64,000 nt of DNA from Bog-756 sp963699345 (GCA_963699345.1 CAVOTL010000005.1:248001-312000); one strand, 5' to 3'; shown: positions 1 to 9,028, numbered from the stretch's first letter. Notes: generated by a model not told the origin, from the sequence alone. Program-made: numbers and translations.

Positions 1-579
1 GAGGCCCCATCCGCCGTGGCCGGCCGGCTTCGGGGGATCCATGGCGCCCGAACTCGAGGCCAGGTTGATGATCACGCCGCCGCCCCGCCCGACCATGGAC
101 GGCAGCACCAACTTGGTCAGGATCACCGGAGCCATCACGTTGGCCTCCAGATGGCGGTCGAGCAGTTCGACCGGGGTGTCGAGCACCTGGTCCATGTGAC
201 CGGGTCCGACGTAGCGACCGTTGTTGACGAGGACGTCGATGCGTCCCCACCGCTCGAGCACCGTCGACACCGCCGATCCGAGGGAGGTGCGGTCGAGTAG
301 ATCGAGGTACACGGGAAGGGCCCGTCCTCCTTCGTCCACCACCAGCCGGGCCGTGGTGTCGAGGGAGCCGGGCAGCGGCGAGGTGTCCGACGCGGACACG
401 GTCGAGGAGTGCTCCCGGGCCTCACCCTCCATCCGGGTGCGGGCGCCCAGGGCCACGTCGAACCCGGCCCGGGCCAGGTGGACGGCGATGGCCTTGCCGA
501 TCCCGCGACTGGCCCCGGTCACCAGGGCCACCCCGCGCGGGGCGACGGCGGGGTCGGTGGGCGTGGTCTCGCTGGTCAT
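1..579 (-). CDS. SDR-family oxidoreductase, C-terminus beyond left edge
   Basis: NAD(P)-dependent short-chain dehydrogenase; 193 codons are present and the reading frame is still open at base 1. The cofactor loop TGASRGIG lies at residues 21-28, the NNG turn at about 119-121, and the catalytic-serine strand GGVIINLASSSG at 167-178; the YxxxK motif would lie off the window. The start is the ATG at 579, preceded by GGAGG. It has a longer than usual loop between beta-2 and beta-3 (residues 50-80). It is transcribed leftward, divergent from the hydrolase at 685. The substrate cannot be told from sequence. Confidence 0.85.
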   Translation of the reverse strand, partial: MTSETTPTDPAVAPRGVALVTGASRGIGKAIAVHLARAGFDVALGARTRMEGEAREHSSTVSASDTSPLPGSLDTTARLVVDEGGRALPVYLDLLDRTSLGSAVSTVLERWGRIDVLVNNGRYVGPGHMDQVLDTPVELLDRHLEANVMAPVILTKLVLPSMVGRGGGVIINLASSSGAMDPPKPAGHGGWGL

Positions 580-684
580 GGTCCTCCCGGTCGGTCGTTC
601 CGGGACGGGTCCCCGGCGGTACGAACCGATTCATTGTCGCAGTAGCGTCCGACCAGCACACGCAGACCGGACGAGGAGCTACCC

Positions 685-1554
685 GTGCCCACCACCCAGG
701 CCAACGGCATCGACATCGCCTACGCCACCCACGGCGACCCGTCGTCACCGCCCCTACTGACCATCCACGGGCTCGGCGCCCAGATGACGGACTTCTCGCC
801 GGCCTTCGTCGACGGGATGGTCGATGCCGGCTTCTTCGTCCTCACCTTCGACAACCGGGACCAGGGGAAGTCGAGCTGGTTCGACGGGGCCGGGGTCCCC
901 GACGTCGCCACCCTGCTCGTCGACCCCACCACCCCGGTCCCCTACCTCCTCGCCGACATGGCGGCCGACGCCGCCGGACTGCTCGACGCCCTCGGCATCG
1001 GATCGGCCCACGTGCTCGGGGTGTCCATGGGCGGGATGATCGCCCAGCAGTTCGCCATCGACTACCCGGCGCGTACCCGGAGCCTCACGTCGATCATGTC
1101 GACCCCGGGCCCGGCCACGGGACCCCCCACCCCCGAGGCCCTGGGGGCGCTCCTGGTCGAGCCGGCCGACGGGCGCGAGGCCGTGATCGACCAGTCCATC
1201 GAGGTGTCCCGCATCATCGCCTCCCCTGGGTTCCCCTTCGACGAGGCGGAGCTGCGCGAGCGGGCCGCCCTCCACTACGACCGGGGCAACCATCCCGACG
1301 GCACCGTCCGGCAACTCGCCGCCATCCTGGCGTCGCCCGACCGGGCGGGACGGCTGGCGGACGTGGCGGTGCCGACCCTGGTGGTCCACGGGTCGGCCGA
1401 TCCGCTCGTCACGCCGCCGGGCGGACGGGCGACCGCCGACGCCGTGCCGGGTGCCGAGCTGTGGGTCGTCGAGGGCATGGCCCACGACCTGCCGACGGCG
1501 ATCATCCCCGAGCTGTGCGAGCGCCAGGCGGCTCTGGTCGGCGCGGTCCGCTGA
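685..1554 (+). CDS. Alpha/beta hydrolase
   Basis: 289-residue cytoplasmic alpha/beta hydrolase. The oxyanion segment HGLG is at residues 28-31, the nucleophile elbow GVSMGG places Ser at 114, the acid is probably the Asp of HGSADPLV near 238, and the His is in GMAHDLP near 267. The start is GTG with GAGGAG upstream. Its length and motifs fit the esterase/epoxide hydrolase-like group with no signal peptide; the substrate is unknown. It converges on the phosphotriesterase-like gene. Confidence 0.88.
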   Translation: MPTTQANGIDIAYATHGDPSSPPLLTIHGLGAQMTDFSPAFVDGMVDAGFFVLTFDNRDQGKSSWFDGAGVPDVATLLVDPTTPVPYLLADMAADAAGLLDALGIGSAHVLGVSMGGMIAQQFAIDYPARTRSLTSIMSTPGPATGPPTPEALGALLVEPADGREAVIDQSIEVSRIIASPGFPFDEAELRERAALHYDRGNHPDGTVRQLAAILASPDRAGRLADVAVPTLVVHGSADPLVTPPGGRATADAVPGAELWVVEGMAHDLPTAIIPELCERQAALVGAVR

Positions 1555-1591
1555 CCGGGTCCGGTGGATCCCGTCGGGCGCCTCGGACGGC

Positions 1592-2572
1592 CTAGCGCCC
1601 GGCGAGGATCCTCCGGGGGTTGTCGACCAGCATGGTGGTGATCTGCTCCTCGGTCACCCCGTGGGCCCGCAGATAGGGCAGGACGTCCTGGTCGATGTGC
1701 AGGTAGTGCCACTGCGGCAGCATGGGCAGGACGCCGGGATCGATCCAGTCGATGTAGCAGGCGGCATCGTGGGACAGCACCATGTGGTCGGCCAGTCCCC
1801 GGCGGCACAGCTCCACCACGACATCCGCCCGGGCCTCGAACGACGTCTCCAGGTTGATGCCGAAACGGTCCATGCCCAACCAGAATCCGGCTTCGGCCAG
1901 CGCGGTCAGGTGGTCGGCATCGGTGGAGTCGCCACTGTGCCCGAGCACCACCGCCCGCGGATCGACGCCCTCGTCTGCCATCACCCGCTGGACGTCGAGG
2001 CCGCGCTCCGAACCCGGGTGGGTGTGGACCGTGATCGGGCAGCCGGTCACCAGGTGCGTGCGGGCGACGGCCCGCATGACCCGCTCGACGCCCGGGGTCA
2101 GGCCGTCGCGGTCGATGGCGCACTTCAACATGCCCGCCCGGACGCCGGTGCCGGCGATCCCTCCGGTGATGTCGGCGATGAACAGCGGCACCATCGGCTC
2201 GGGCTCCTCCCGACCGAGCAGCGCACCCACCTCGGGGGTGCGGTAATGGAAGAAGAAGGGGACGTCGTGGTAGGTGTAGCAACCGGTCGCCACCACCACG
2301 TTGAGATCGGGCACCTGCTCCGCCACCCGCTGGATGCGGGGGATGTACCGTCCGAGGCCGACCACCGTGGGATCGACGATGGTCCGCACCCCGCTGGCGG
2401 CCAGCGCCCGGAGTTTGCCCACGGCATCGGCGACCCGGGCGTCCTCGTCCCCCCACTCCTCGGGAAAGTTCTGCTGGACGTCGGGCGTCAGCACGAAGAT
2501 GTGCTCGTGCATGTAGGTGCGCCCGAGATCGGCGGCCTCGACCGGCCCCCGGACGGTGGCGACGGTGGTCAC
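1592..2572 (-). CDS. Phosphotriesterase-family metal-dependent hydrolase
   Basis: 326-residue TIM-barrel amidohydrolase of the phosphotriesterase/lactonase-like family. Metal ligands are visible in order: MHEHIF near residues 21-26, a Lys in MLKCAID that would be the carboxylated bridging lysine, HTHPGS, LGHSGD and LSHDAA. Family members hydrolyse lactones or organophosphates using two metal ions. It is the last gene of a leftward run starting at 6104 that also holds a dehalogenase, an SDR and an LLM oxidoreductase, so a catabolic lactonase role is a reasonable inference. Confidence 0.88.
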   Translation of the reverse strand: MTTVATVRGPVEAADLGRTYMHEHIFVLTPDVQQNFPEEWGDEDARVADAVGKLRALAASGVRTIVDPTVVGLGRYIPRIQRVAEQVPDLNVVVATGCYTYHDVPFFFHYRTPEVGALLGREEPEPMVPLFIADITGGIAGTGVRAGMLKCAIDRDGLTPGVERVMRAVARTHLVTGCPITVHTHPGSERGLDVQRVMADEGVDPRAVVLGHSGDSTDADHLTALAEAGFWLGMDRFGINLETSFEARADVVVELCRRGLADHMVLSHDAACYIDWIDPGVLPMLPQWHYLHIDQDVLPYLRAHGVTEEQITTMLVDNPRRILAGR

Positions 2573-2642
2573 GTGGTTCCCCCTGGTCTCCGGCCCCGGC
2601 CAGGTCCGGGTCCGCCGCGATCGTACCGTCGGGTCCCCCCGG

Positions 2643-3548
2643 TCAGGAGGTGGCGAACCCGTGGATGACGGCCACCAGCTCCTCGGGCGCGTCCTCCTGG
2701 ATGAAGTGGCCCGCCCCCTCGATGACCCGGTGGGGTTGCCCCTGCGCCCCCGGGATCCGCTCCTGCAGCACCCGGTGGGCCCCCACCTTGAACGCCACTG
2801 CGTCCCGGTCGCCGAAGACGGTGAGGAACGGCTTGCGCCAGGTCTCGAGGAAGGCCCAGGCCGCGGCGGCCTGCGGCACGCCCGGATTGTCGGGCTGCAC
2901 CGGGATGAGCACCGGGAAGCGCTTCGGGCCCGCCTGGTAGGAGCCGTCCGGGTACGGCGCGTCGTAGGCCGCCGCTTCCTCGTCCGACAGCTCCCGGGTG
3001 GAGCCGGCCTGGACCAGGCCGCCGGCGGGCAGCACGTCGACCGACTGGCTGAACGCCAGCCAGTCCTCCAGGAACCGGTTGGCGCCCCCGCCCTCGGGCA
3101 GTCCGGTGTTGGAGGCGATGACCCGGTCGATGCGGTCGCCGTGCCCGGGTAGGAGCAGGAGGCCCAGGATCCCGCCCCAGTCCTGGCAGAACAGCGTGAC
3201 CCCGCGGAGATCCTCGGACTCGAGCCACTGGCCCATCCACTCGGTGTGCCCGGCCATGGTGAACGCCGCGGCGTCGACCGGCTTGTCGGACCGACCGAGG
3301 CCGATCAGGTCGGGGGCCACCACCCGGTGCCCCCGTTCGACCAGTCCGGGGACCATGTGGCGGTAGAGGTAGCACCAGGACGGATTGCCGTGCAGGAGGA
3401 GCACGGGAGGGGCGTCCCGGGGGCCCTCGTCGATGAAGTGGAGGCGCAGCCGGGTGCCGTCCGCCGCCTCCACTTCGCGGTAGTGGGGGGCGAAGTCGTA
3501 GTCGGGCAGTCCCTCGAAGCGTTCGTCAGGTGTGCGGAGGACGTCCAT
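2643..3548 (-). CDS. Haloalkane dehalogenase-like alpha/beta hydrolase
   Basis: 301 residues. HGNPSWCYLYRHM (53-65) and CQDWGG with nucleophile Asp at 123 followed by Trp 124 are the hallmark of subfamily-I haloalkane dehalogenases, where an Asp replaces the usual Ser and the Trp helps bind halide. His is in GAGHFIQE (281) and the acid probably in FGDRDA near 250. The spacing resembles DhlA-type enzymes. It would turn haloalkanes into alcohol plus halide. It lies 6 nt after the upstream gene in the run, so co-transcription is likely. Epoxide hydrolases share the Asp, but the HGNPSW and QDWGG pair favours dehalogenase. Confidence 0.85.
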   Translation of the reverse strand: MDVLRTPDERFEGLPDYDFAPHYREVEAADGTRLRLHFIDEGPRDAPPVLLLHGNPSWCYLYRHMVPGLVERGHRVVAPDLIGLGRSDKPVDAAAFTMAGHTEWMGQWLESEDLRGVTLFCQDWGGILGLLLLPGHGDRIDRVIASNTGLPEGGGANRFLEDWLAFSQSVDVLPAGGLVQAGSTRELSDEEAAAYDAPYPDGSYQAGPKRFPVLIPVQPDNPGVPQAAAAWAFLETWRKPFLTVFGDRDAVAFKVGAHRVLQERIPGAQGQPHRVIEGAGHFIQEDAPEELVAVIHGFATS

Positions 3549-3554
3549 GCCCGC

Positions 3555-4259
3555 TCACTCCCCCGCCGTGGTCACGGAGCCGAGGAGGTCCTCGATCTGC
3601 GGGTCGATCACCACGACGACCTGATCGGCGAGCCCGTGGGTGTCGACGAACGCCTCGGGCGACGCGTCCCCCACCCGGTCGAAGCGGACCTCGTCCCAGC
3701 GGCGGCCGTCCCCGAGGATGACCCCGTCGACGGCGAACCGGGCCACCGGGATCGCCCCGTCGGGATCCGGACCGGGCCTGGCCCCCTCGGCGAACCGCAG
3801 GACCCGCATCACGATCGGGCCGGAGCCGGCACCGGTGGGTTCGGCCACCCCGGCCGGCACGCAGCCCATGACGATGGTGGTCTCCATGCCCGCCTTCTTG
3901 TGGACGTACTGCTTCTGGAAGTCACCCCGCTCCTGCATGGCGAAGAACGACGCCCGGCTCGGATAGCGCACCATGGCGATCCGCTCCCAGGCCACCGGGT
4001 CGGCCAGCTGGGCGACGACATCGCCGAAGAGCGGGACGGTGGCGCCGAGGTCGGCGAGGATGGCGGTCGGCGCGTACACGTCGTCGGCCTCCCGACCCGA
4101 GATGGCGGGCCCACCGTCGTCGCCGTAGTCGGCCACCGGCTTGTACTTCATGAGGTTCAGCATCCACACGTGGCCGTCGTCCTCGGGCGGCAATTGCAAC
4201 CACCGTCCGGCTGTCTCGACGTCGATGGAACCGAAGGGGTAGTCCAGCCTGTCTGCCAT
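3555..4259 (-). CDS. DUF1330-like protein, predicted ferredoxin-like dimer fold
   Basis: 234 residues, no signal peptide. The segments HVWMLNLMKYKP (about 30-41) and WERIAMVRYPSRASFFAM resemble the DUF1330/EthD-like alpha-beta barrel proteins that often sit beside catabolic enzymes. A second part (about 130-230) repeats the same style of fold. No catalytic residues can be assigned. It sits between an SDR and the dehalogenase, all in one direction, suggesting an accessory role in the same pathway. Confidence 0.6.
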   Translation of the reverse strand: MADRLDYPFGSIDVETAGRWLQLPPEDDGHVWMLNLMKYKPVADYGDDGGPAISGREADDVYAPTAILADLGATVPLFGDVVAQLADPVAWERIAMVRYPSRASFFAMQERGDFQKQYVHKKAGMETTIVMGCVPAGVAEPTGAGSGPIVMRVLRFAEGARPGPDPDGAIPVARFAVDGVILGDGRRWDEVRFDRVGDASPEAFVDTHGLADQVVVVIDPQIEDLLGSVTTAGE

Positions 4260-4343
4260 GCTCTCGATCCTTTCAGGGGGGTGGGCTGTCGGGAGTTCGG
4301 TCGGGTCGGCGCGGCGGCCACGGGACGGTGCGACACCACGCCG

Positions 4344-5165
4344 CTACCTCCCGTGGGTGAACCGGGGACTCCGCCCCTGCTCCAGGCGTCGATTCCGGTC
4401 GTGGACCCGCCCGAGCGTCGACTGGTGGGTGAGCACCCAGAACTGGTCGGCCCGGACGGCGTAGGCGACGTCGGCCGCCAGGTCGGCGGGGTCCATGGCC
4501 ACGGTGTCCATGAAGGCCTCCATCTGGTCGATGGGCACCTCGGTGGGCGGAGGGAACCCGAGCGCCGCCGGGGCGTTGCGTGACGACTCGAAGATCCGAG
4601 TGGCGACGAGCTCGGGGCACAGGCAGGTGACGCCCACGGGCGTGTCCTCGAGTTCGAGGGCCAACGACTCCGAGAGGCCCACGACCGCGTACTTCGTCGC
4701 GTGGTAGGGACCCAGCACCGGCGACGAGGTCAGGCCGGCCTCGGAGGCGGTGTTGACCACATGGCCCTCCCCCTGTTCCAGCATCAGCGGGACGAACGCG
4801 GCCACCCCGTAGGCCGGGCCGAGCACGTTGACGCCCACCACCCAGTCCCAGGTGGCCGGCTTCGTCCGGTGGTTCAGCTGCCCGTTGGCCACCCCGGCGT
4901 TGTTGCACAGGAGGTGGACGGCCCCGAAGGCGGCCAGGGCGGCGTCCTTCAGTCCCTCGACCTGGCCGGAATCGGAGACGTCGCAAACCACGGGAACGAC
5001 GGCGCCACCCGCTTCGACGAGGCGTGCCGACTCACGTTCCAGGACCGGCTGTTCGATGTCCGCCATGACCACCGACATCCCCTCCGCGAGGAATCGCTCG
5101 GTGAGCGCCAGACCGATGCCCGAAGCGGCCCCGGTGATGACAGCGATGCGTCCGTCCAGCTCCAT
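4344..5165 (-). CDS. SDR-family oxidoreductase
   Basis: 273-residue classical short-chain dehydrogenase. TGAASGIG is at 11-18, CNNAGVAN around 87-94, and the YHATKYAVVGLSE segment carries the Tyr-x3-Lys pair. The C-terminal tail is rich in Arg and Gly. It belongs to the leftward run 6104-1592, between the LLM oxidoreductase and the DUF1330-like gene. It probably oxidises an alcohol intermediate; substrate unknown. Confidence 0.85.
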   Translation of the reverse strand: MELDGRIAVITGAASGIGLALTERFLAEGMSVVMADIEQPVLERESARLVEAGGAVVPVVCDVSDSGQVEGLKDAALAAFGAVHLLCNNAGVANGQLNHRTKPATWDWVVGVNVLGPAYGVAAFVPLMLEQGEGHVVNTASEAGLTSSPVLGPYHATKYAVVGLSESLALELEDTPVGVTCLCPELVATRIFESSRNAPAALGFPPPTEVPIDQMEAFMDTVAMDPADLAADVAYAVRADQFWVLTHQSTLGRVHDRNRRLEQGRSPRFTHGR

Positions 5166-5234
5166 GGGTGGTCTCCATCCTGTGGCCGCCGGAGCGGCGG
5201 TCGGGCCGCGGGCGGCCGGGTGGTCGGGGGGGCG

Positions 5235-6104
5235 TCAGATCCGGGCGATGACGTCGTCGGCGAACGCGGCCAGGGTGGACTCGGTGTCCTTCCAGAACAG
5301 GAAGGAGGGAACGACGATCCGGTCGACCCCGAGCGCGGCCAGCGCCGCCGCCTCGTCCAGGGCGCCGGGCCCGAAGACACCGTCTCCTCCGCACGTGATC
5401 TCGATGGCCTCCGGGTCCCGTCCGTTGGCGGCGGCCGTGTCGCGCACCAGGGCGAACAGGTCGGCGAACGATTCGTGGCTGCCCGAGGCCGGGAAGAACC
5501 CGTCGCCGATACGCCCGGCCCGGCGGGCCGCCACCTCGGTGTGGCCACCGATGTGCACCGGCACCGACCCCCGCACCGGCCGGGGCCGGCAGATGCAGTC
5601 GGTGAACGACGTGAACTCTCCGTCGTAGCTGGCCCGGTCCTGGCTCCACAGGGCCCGCATGGCGGCGATCCCGTCGTCGGTGCGCCGCCCCCGCTCGGCG
5701 AAGGGCACGCCGATGGCGTCGAACTCCTCCTCCAGCCAACCCACGCCCACGCCGAGCTGCACACGCCCGCCCGACAGGTGGTCGAGGGTGGCCACCTCCT
5801 TGGCCAGCACCACCGGATTCCGCTGGGGCTGGATCAGGATCCCGGTGGCCAGCTGGATGGTCGAGGTGGCTGACGCCAGGTAGGCGAGCCACACCAGCGG
5901 GTCGGGGATGGGCGAATCGTCGGCGCCCGGCATGCGGCCCGAACGGTCATAGGGATACGTCGACTCGTACCCGGCCGGCACGACCGTGTGCTCGACCGTC
6001 CACAGCGACTCGAACCCGACGGCCTCCGCCGCCCGGGCCAGATCGATGGCGGCGGCCGGGTCGGCGAAGGGTCCGGTGTTGGCGAAGACGATGCCGAACT
6101 TCAT
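5235..6104 (-). CDS. LLM-class F420-dependent oxidoreductase
   Basis: 289 residues, luciferase-like TIM barrel. The N-terminus MKFGIVFANTGPFADP and the segment GVGVGWLEEEFDAIGVPF are typical of actinobacterial F420-dependent LLM proteins. I chose the ATG at 6104 because GGAGG lies 7 nt upstream and the conserved beta-strand begins there; the frame is open further upstream but without family similarity. It is the first gene of the presumed catabolic run and is divergent from the GST-like gene at 6400, with a palindrome between them. Confidence 0.87.
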   Translation of the reverse strand: MKFGIVFANTGPFADPAAAIDLARAAEAVGFESLWTVEHTVVPAGYESTYPYDRSGRMPGADDSPIPDPLVWLAYLASATSTIQLATGILIQPQRNPVVLAKEVATLDHLSGGRVQLGVGVGWLEEEFDAIGVPFAERGRRTDDGIAAMRALWSQDRASYDGEFTSFTDCICRPRPVRGSVPVHIGGHTEVAARRAGRIGDGFFPASGSHESFADLFALVRDTAAANGRDPEAIEITCGGDGVFGPGALDEAAALAALGVDRIVVPSFLFWKDTESTLAAFADDVIARI

Positions 6105-6399
6105 GATCGGACCTCCCCGGTCGCGAGGGTGCTGAGGATGCGAACGATGTGAGGGCGTCGCGTGGCAGGTCGCCCGACCGGAGGGGCCCACGCCCCGCCG
6201 CCGTGCCCCGCCCCTGGCGGGCCACTCGACGTCCGTCGTTCCGGGTGACAAGTGTCACGGTAGCTGTCAGAAGATACACTCGCAACCGGAGCGGACGGAC
6301 CACTCCACCCGCCGCCCGGGCCGGGACGGTGCGGTCCGCACCGAGCACCGGTGCACCACCCGCACACCGATGGCCGCCGAATCGAACAGGAGACCCGCG
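6105..6399. other. Divergent intergenic region with candidate promoter
   Basis: 295 bases between the leftward LLM gene and the rightward GST-like gene. It holds the GTGACA-AG-TGTCAC palindrome and, on the plus strand, a TACACT hexamer at 6275-6280 that could be a -10 box for the GST-like gene. No coding sequence with sensible composition is seen. Confidence 0.4.
6245..6258. promoter_or_regulatory. Palindrome GTGACA-AG-TGTCAC, candidate operator
   Basis: A 6+2+6 perfect inverted repeat in the divergent promoter region between the LLM oxidoreductase and the GST-like gene. The half-site echoes again as CTGTCAG at 6263-6269. Its form fits a dimeric repressor of TetR or GntR type, but no regulator is encoded next to it. 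Confidence 0.4.
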
Positions 6400-7572
6400 A
6401 TGGACCCCTATGTCCTGTACGCCATGCCCGCATCGCTCTACTCCGGCAAGGCCCGGTCCTACCTGCGGACGCACCGCATCGACTACGTCGAGCGGGCGCC
6501 GGGCGACGGCCGGTACACCGCCGAGATCGAGCCGGTCATCGGAAGGTGGATCATCCCGGTGCTCCAGACCCCCGACGGATCGATCGTCCAGGACACCGTC
6601 GACATCATCGACCACCTCGACGCCACCGTGCCCCCGGAGCGCTCGGCCTACCCCGCCGGTGGGGTCCTCCGGACCGTCGCCCACCTGCTCGAGCTGTTCG
6701 GCGGAGAAGGCCTGTTGCGGCCGGCGATGCACTACCGCTGGGACTTCGACGACGTGAACGTGCCGTTCCTGGCCAAGGACTTCAGCTCCGTCCTGGCCGT
6801 GGGGGCCGATGACGCCACCCGGGAGGCGGTCTTCGCCTTCGCCTCCGAGCGCATGCGGAGCGCCACCGCCGCCTTCGGCGTCACGCCCGAGCTGGCGCCG
6901 GAGATCGAGCGGTCCTACGAGGAATTCCTGGACCTGTTCGACGCCCACCTCGCCGGTTCGCCCTACCTGCTGGGCGGGAAGCCCACCATCGCCGACTACG
7001 GATTCATGGGACCCCTGTATGCGCACCTGGCCCGCGACCCGTACCCCTCGGTCCTGATGAAGCAACGGGCCCAACGCGTGTGGCGGTGGGTCGAACGTAT
7101 GAACTCGCCCGTGCTCGACGCCTCCGAGTACGGCGACTGCGGACAGGAGCTGTTCGAAGACGGTTCCGTGCCCGACACCCTGGTGGCCCTCCTCGCCTAC
7201 ATCGGTACCGAGTACGTCGACGAGGCCGTCGCCCAGGTGACCGCCGTCGACGCCTGGCTGGCCGAGCACCCCGACGCCGCCGAAGGGGAGGTCGTGCTGG
7301 GCAAGCCCAAGCGCCGCTTCAGCGGGACCACCACCTTCGACTGGCGGGGACGGCCGATGACCGTGGTCGTCGTGCCCTACCGCATCTTCATGATCAAGCG
7401 GGTCCAGGACGCCTTCGCCGCGGCCACGGCTGATGAGCGGGCGACCGTCCGGTCCCTCTTCTCCGGGGCCGGGCTCGATCCCCTCCTCGACATCCGCCCG
7501 CGCCGCTGGGTGCTGCGGTCGGACAATCGCGAGGTCTGGGGCTCGGCCCAGGAGCCGGTGCTGGTCACCTGA
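6400..7572 (+). CDS. Glutathione S-transferase-fold protein
   Basis: 390 residues. The N-terminal thioredoxin-like GST domain (about 1-80) includes the YAMPASLYSGKARSYL strand-helix, the cis-Pro stretch IIPVLQTPDGS and QDTVDIIDHLD. A helical GST C-domain follows (about 90-260, with YLLGGKPTIADYGFMGPL), then about 120 extra residues with no recognised domain. The start is the ATG at 6400 because AGGAGA sits 6 nt upstream. Actinobacteria usually use mycothiol rather than glutathione, so the thiol partner is uncertain. Confidence 0.8.
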   Translation: MDPYVLYAMPASLYSGKARSYLRTHRIDYVERAPGDGRYTAEIEPVIGRWIIPVLQTPDGSIVQDTVDIIDHLDATVPPERSAYPAGGVLRTVAHLLELFGGEGLLRPAMHYRWDFDDVNVPFLAKDFSSVLAVGADDATREAVFAFASERMRSATAAFGVTPELAPEIERSYEEFLDLFDAHLAGSPYLLGGKPTIADYGFMGPLYAHLARDPYPSVLMKQRAQRVWRWVERMNSPVLDASEYGDCGQELFEDGSVPDTLVALLAYIGTEYVDEAVAQVTAVDAWLAEHPDAAEGEVVLGKPKRRFSGTTTFDWRGRPMTVVVVPYRIFMIKRVQDAFAAATADERATVRSLFSGAGLDPLLDIRPRRWVLRSDNREVWGSAQEPVLVT

Positions 7573-7601
7573 GTCCCGGGGAGGTCGCCCCGACTACCGT
7601 C

Positions 7602-7618
7602 CGACGGCTCCGCCGTCG
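7602..7618. terminator. Hairpin between convergent genes
   Basis: A stem CGACGGC / GCCGTCG with a three-base loop lies in the 51-base gap between two convergent genes. There is no T tract, so it would be a GC-rich terminator of uncertain strength. Confidence 0.35.
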
Positions 7619-7623
7619 ACGGT

Positions 7624-8322
7624 TCAGCCAGGGGCTCGGCGGTGCCGTTCGACGCGGGTGACGAACTCGTCGGTCTGATCTTCCGTCCAGGCGACGGCCC
7701 GTCCTCCCGTCAGCTCTCCTACCCGCTGTCGGTGGCCGGCGATGCGCGGATCGAGGGCATGGTCGAACCCGAGTCGGCCCAGCCCCTCGAGGCGCACGTA
7801 CAGCGGTACCAGTGCGGCCTCGGCCAACGTCGGTCCCGGGCCCGCCAGCCAGCGGCCGTCCCCCAGCACCTCCCCCAGGTCGGCCAGCGCCCCGGCCAGA
7901 GCGTTCGCCGACTCGGCGATGCGATCGGCAGCGGTGCCGTAGTAGACGCCGATCATCGGGGGGAAGATCCGGCTGTCGATGACGGTCATGAGTTCGCGTA
8001 CCCGGGCCCGGGTCGACGGATCCGACGGAAGCAGCGGTGGTGCATCGACCCGCTCCTCCAGCCATTCGAGGATCGGCAACGAATCGGCCCGGTACTCCCC
8101 GTCCACCCGCACCAGGGGGATCTCGGCCCGGGGCGAGTGCCGCACGAACTCGTCGGGGACGGCGAAGCCCGCCGGTCGCACCGCGCTCGGCGGGACGTCG
8201 ATCACGTCGTGGACGATGCCGCGCTCGGCCAGGGCGAAGGACACCCGCACCGAATAGGGACAGATCCAGTGGCCGAAGAGGGTGACCTCGGGAAGTGATG
8301 GAGCCGGGTCGACGGTGCGCAC
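7624..8322 (-). CDS. Glutathione S-transferase-like protein
   Basis: About 232 residues from the GTG at 8322; the frame is open to an ATG at 8394, but that adds a Ser/Arg/Gly-rich tail and has no ribosome site, whereas GGGGGAG precedes the GTG. The thioredoxin-like domain contains WICPYSVRVSFALAERGI (a CPYS glutaredoxin-like site), EIPLVRVDGEYRADSLPILEWLEE, and a helical C-domain with LAGPGPTLAEAALVPL. It converges with the other GST-fold gene, giving two in one small locus. Confidence 0.8.
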   Translation of the reverse strand: MRTVDPAPSLPEVTLFGHWICPYSVRVSFALAERGIVHDVIDVPPSAVRPAGFAVPDEFVRHSPRAEIPLVRVDGEYRADSLPILEWLEERVDAPPLLPSDPSTRARVRELMTVIDSRIFPPMIGVYYGTAADRIAESANALAGALADLGEVLGDGRWLAGPGPTLAEAALVPLYVRLEGLGRLGFDHALDPRIAGHRQRVGELTGGRAVAWTEDQTDEFVTRVERHRRAPG

Positions 8323-8417
8323 CCGGCCAGTCTCCCCCAGTCCGAGTCCCCGCGTCCGGGGGGACGAGGCCGGCTGGCGAGGTGACCCCGTCATCCGTCC
8401 GGGAGCCCGGACACACG

Positions 8418-8449
8418 ACGATGCCCCCCGGGTGACCGGGGGGCATCGT
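8418..8449 (-). terminator. Strong stem-loop after the 8473-8949 gene
   Basis: A perfect 12-bp stem (ACGATGCCCCCC paired with GGGGGGCATCGT) around an 8-base loop. It lies directly downstream of the leftward secreted-protein gene. A near copy follows the paralogous gene at 9242-9273, so the terminator was duplicated or conserved with the gene. Confidence 0.7.
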
Positions 8450-8472
8450 GCGGTACTACTCAGAAGCCGGGA

Positions 8473-8949
8473 CTACAGGCTGAACGTCGTTCCCGTGACC
8501 AGCTTCAGCTTGTTCTTGGTGGTGTCGACGCACACCCGCGCCGCGGTGACATCCCCGACGGCCGGAATGCCCACACCCGAGGTGGACGCCGCAGTCACCG
8601 TGCCGGTGGCGTCGAACTCGTCATAGCCCTTGGAGCAGGCACCCTGACCCGGCGACGTGTCCGTGAACGACACGGTCGTCGTGGCCCCGCTGTTCGACCA
8701 CGTGATGTTGCCACCGGCCAGCAGTGCCGCCGTCGTTCCGGTGGCCGTCTTGTAGCCCTTACCCCCGGACGGCGTGCACTTGCCGAACGTGAGCGTCCCC
8801 GTCGCGAGCGTGCCCTTGAGCTTGATGCTGGCGCACTGGATGGACGAGGCGGCACCGGCAGTGCCGACCTCGACGAAGCCGGCCGTGGCGACGGAGGCCG
8901 GAACGGCCAACGCGGCCGCGACAGCAGCAGCGGTAAAGAGACGACGCAT
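8473..8949 (-). CDS. Small secreted protein, paralogue 1
   Basis: 158 residues. A signal peptide (MRRLFTAAAVAAALAVPASV, cleavage probably near ATA-GFV) leads a beta-rich, Thr/Gly/Ser-rich mature domain with about four Cys. It is closely similar over its full length to the protein at 9299-9778 (shared LKGTLA.GTLTF.KCTPSGGKGYK and a C-terminal TKNKLKL...GTTF.L). GGGGG precedes the ATG. The function is not recognised; secretion and the disulfide-capable cysteines suggest an extracellular structural or binding role. Confidence 0.75.
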   Translation of the reverse strand: MRRLFTAAAVAAALAVPASVATAGFVEVGTAGAASSIQCASIKLKGTLATGTLTFGKCTPSGGKGYKTATGTTAALLAGGNITWSNSGATTTVSFTDTSPGQGACSKGYDEFDATGTVTAASTSGVGIPAVGDVTAARVCVDTTKNKLKLVTGTTFSL

Positions 8950-9028
8950 GTGTTTCCCCCTGATCTAGTCGAGGCAAAGCCCCAGTGACCCTGCCCGTTA
9001 TCCGACCCCCCCGTGGAAGGTCATCGAC

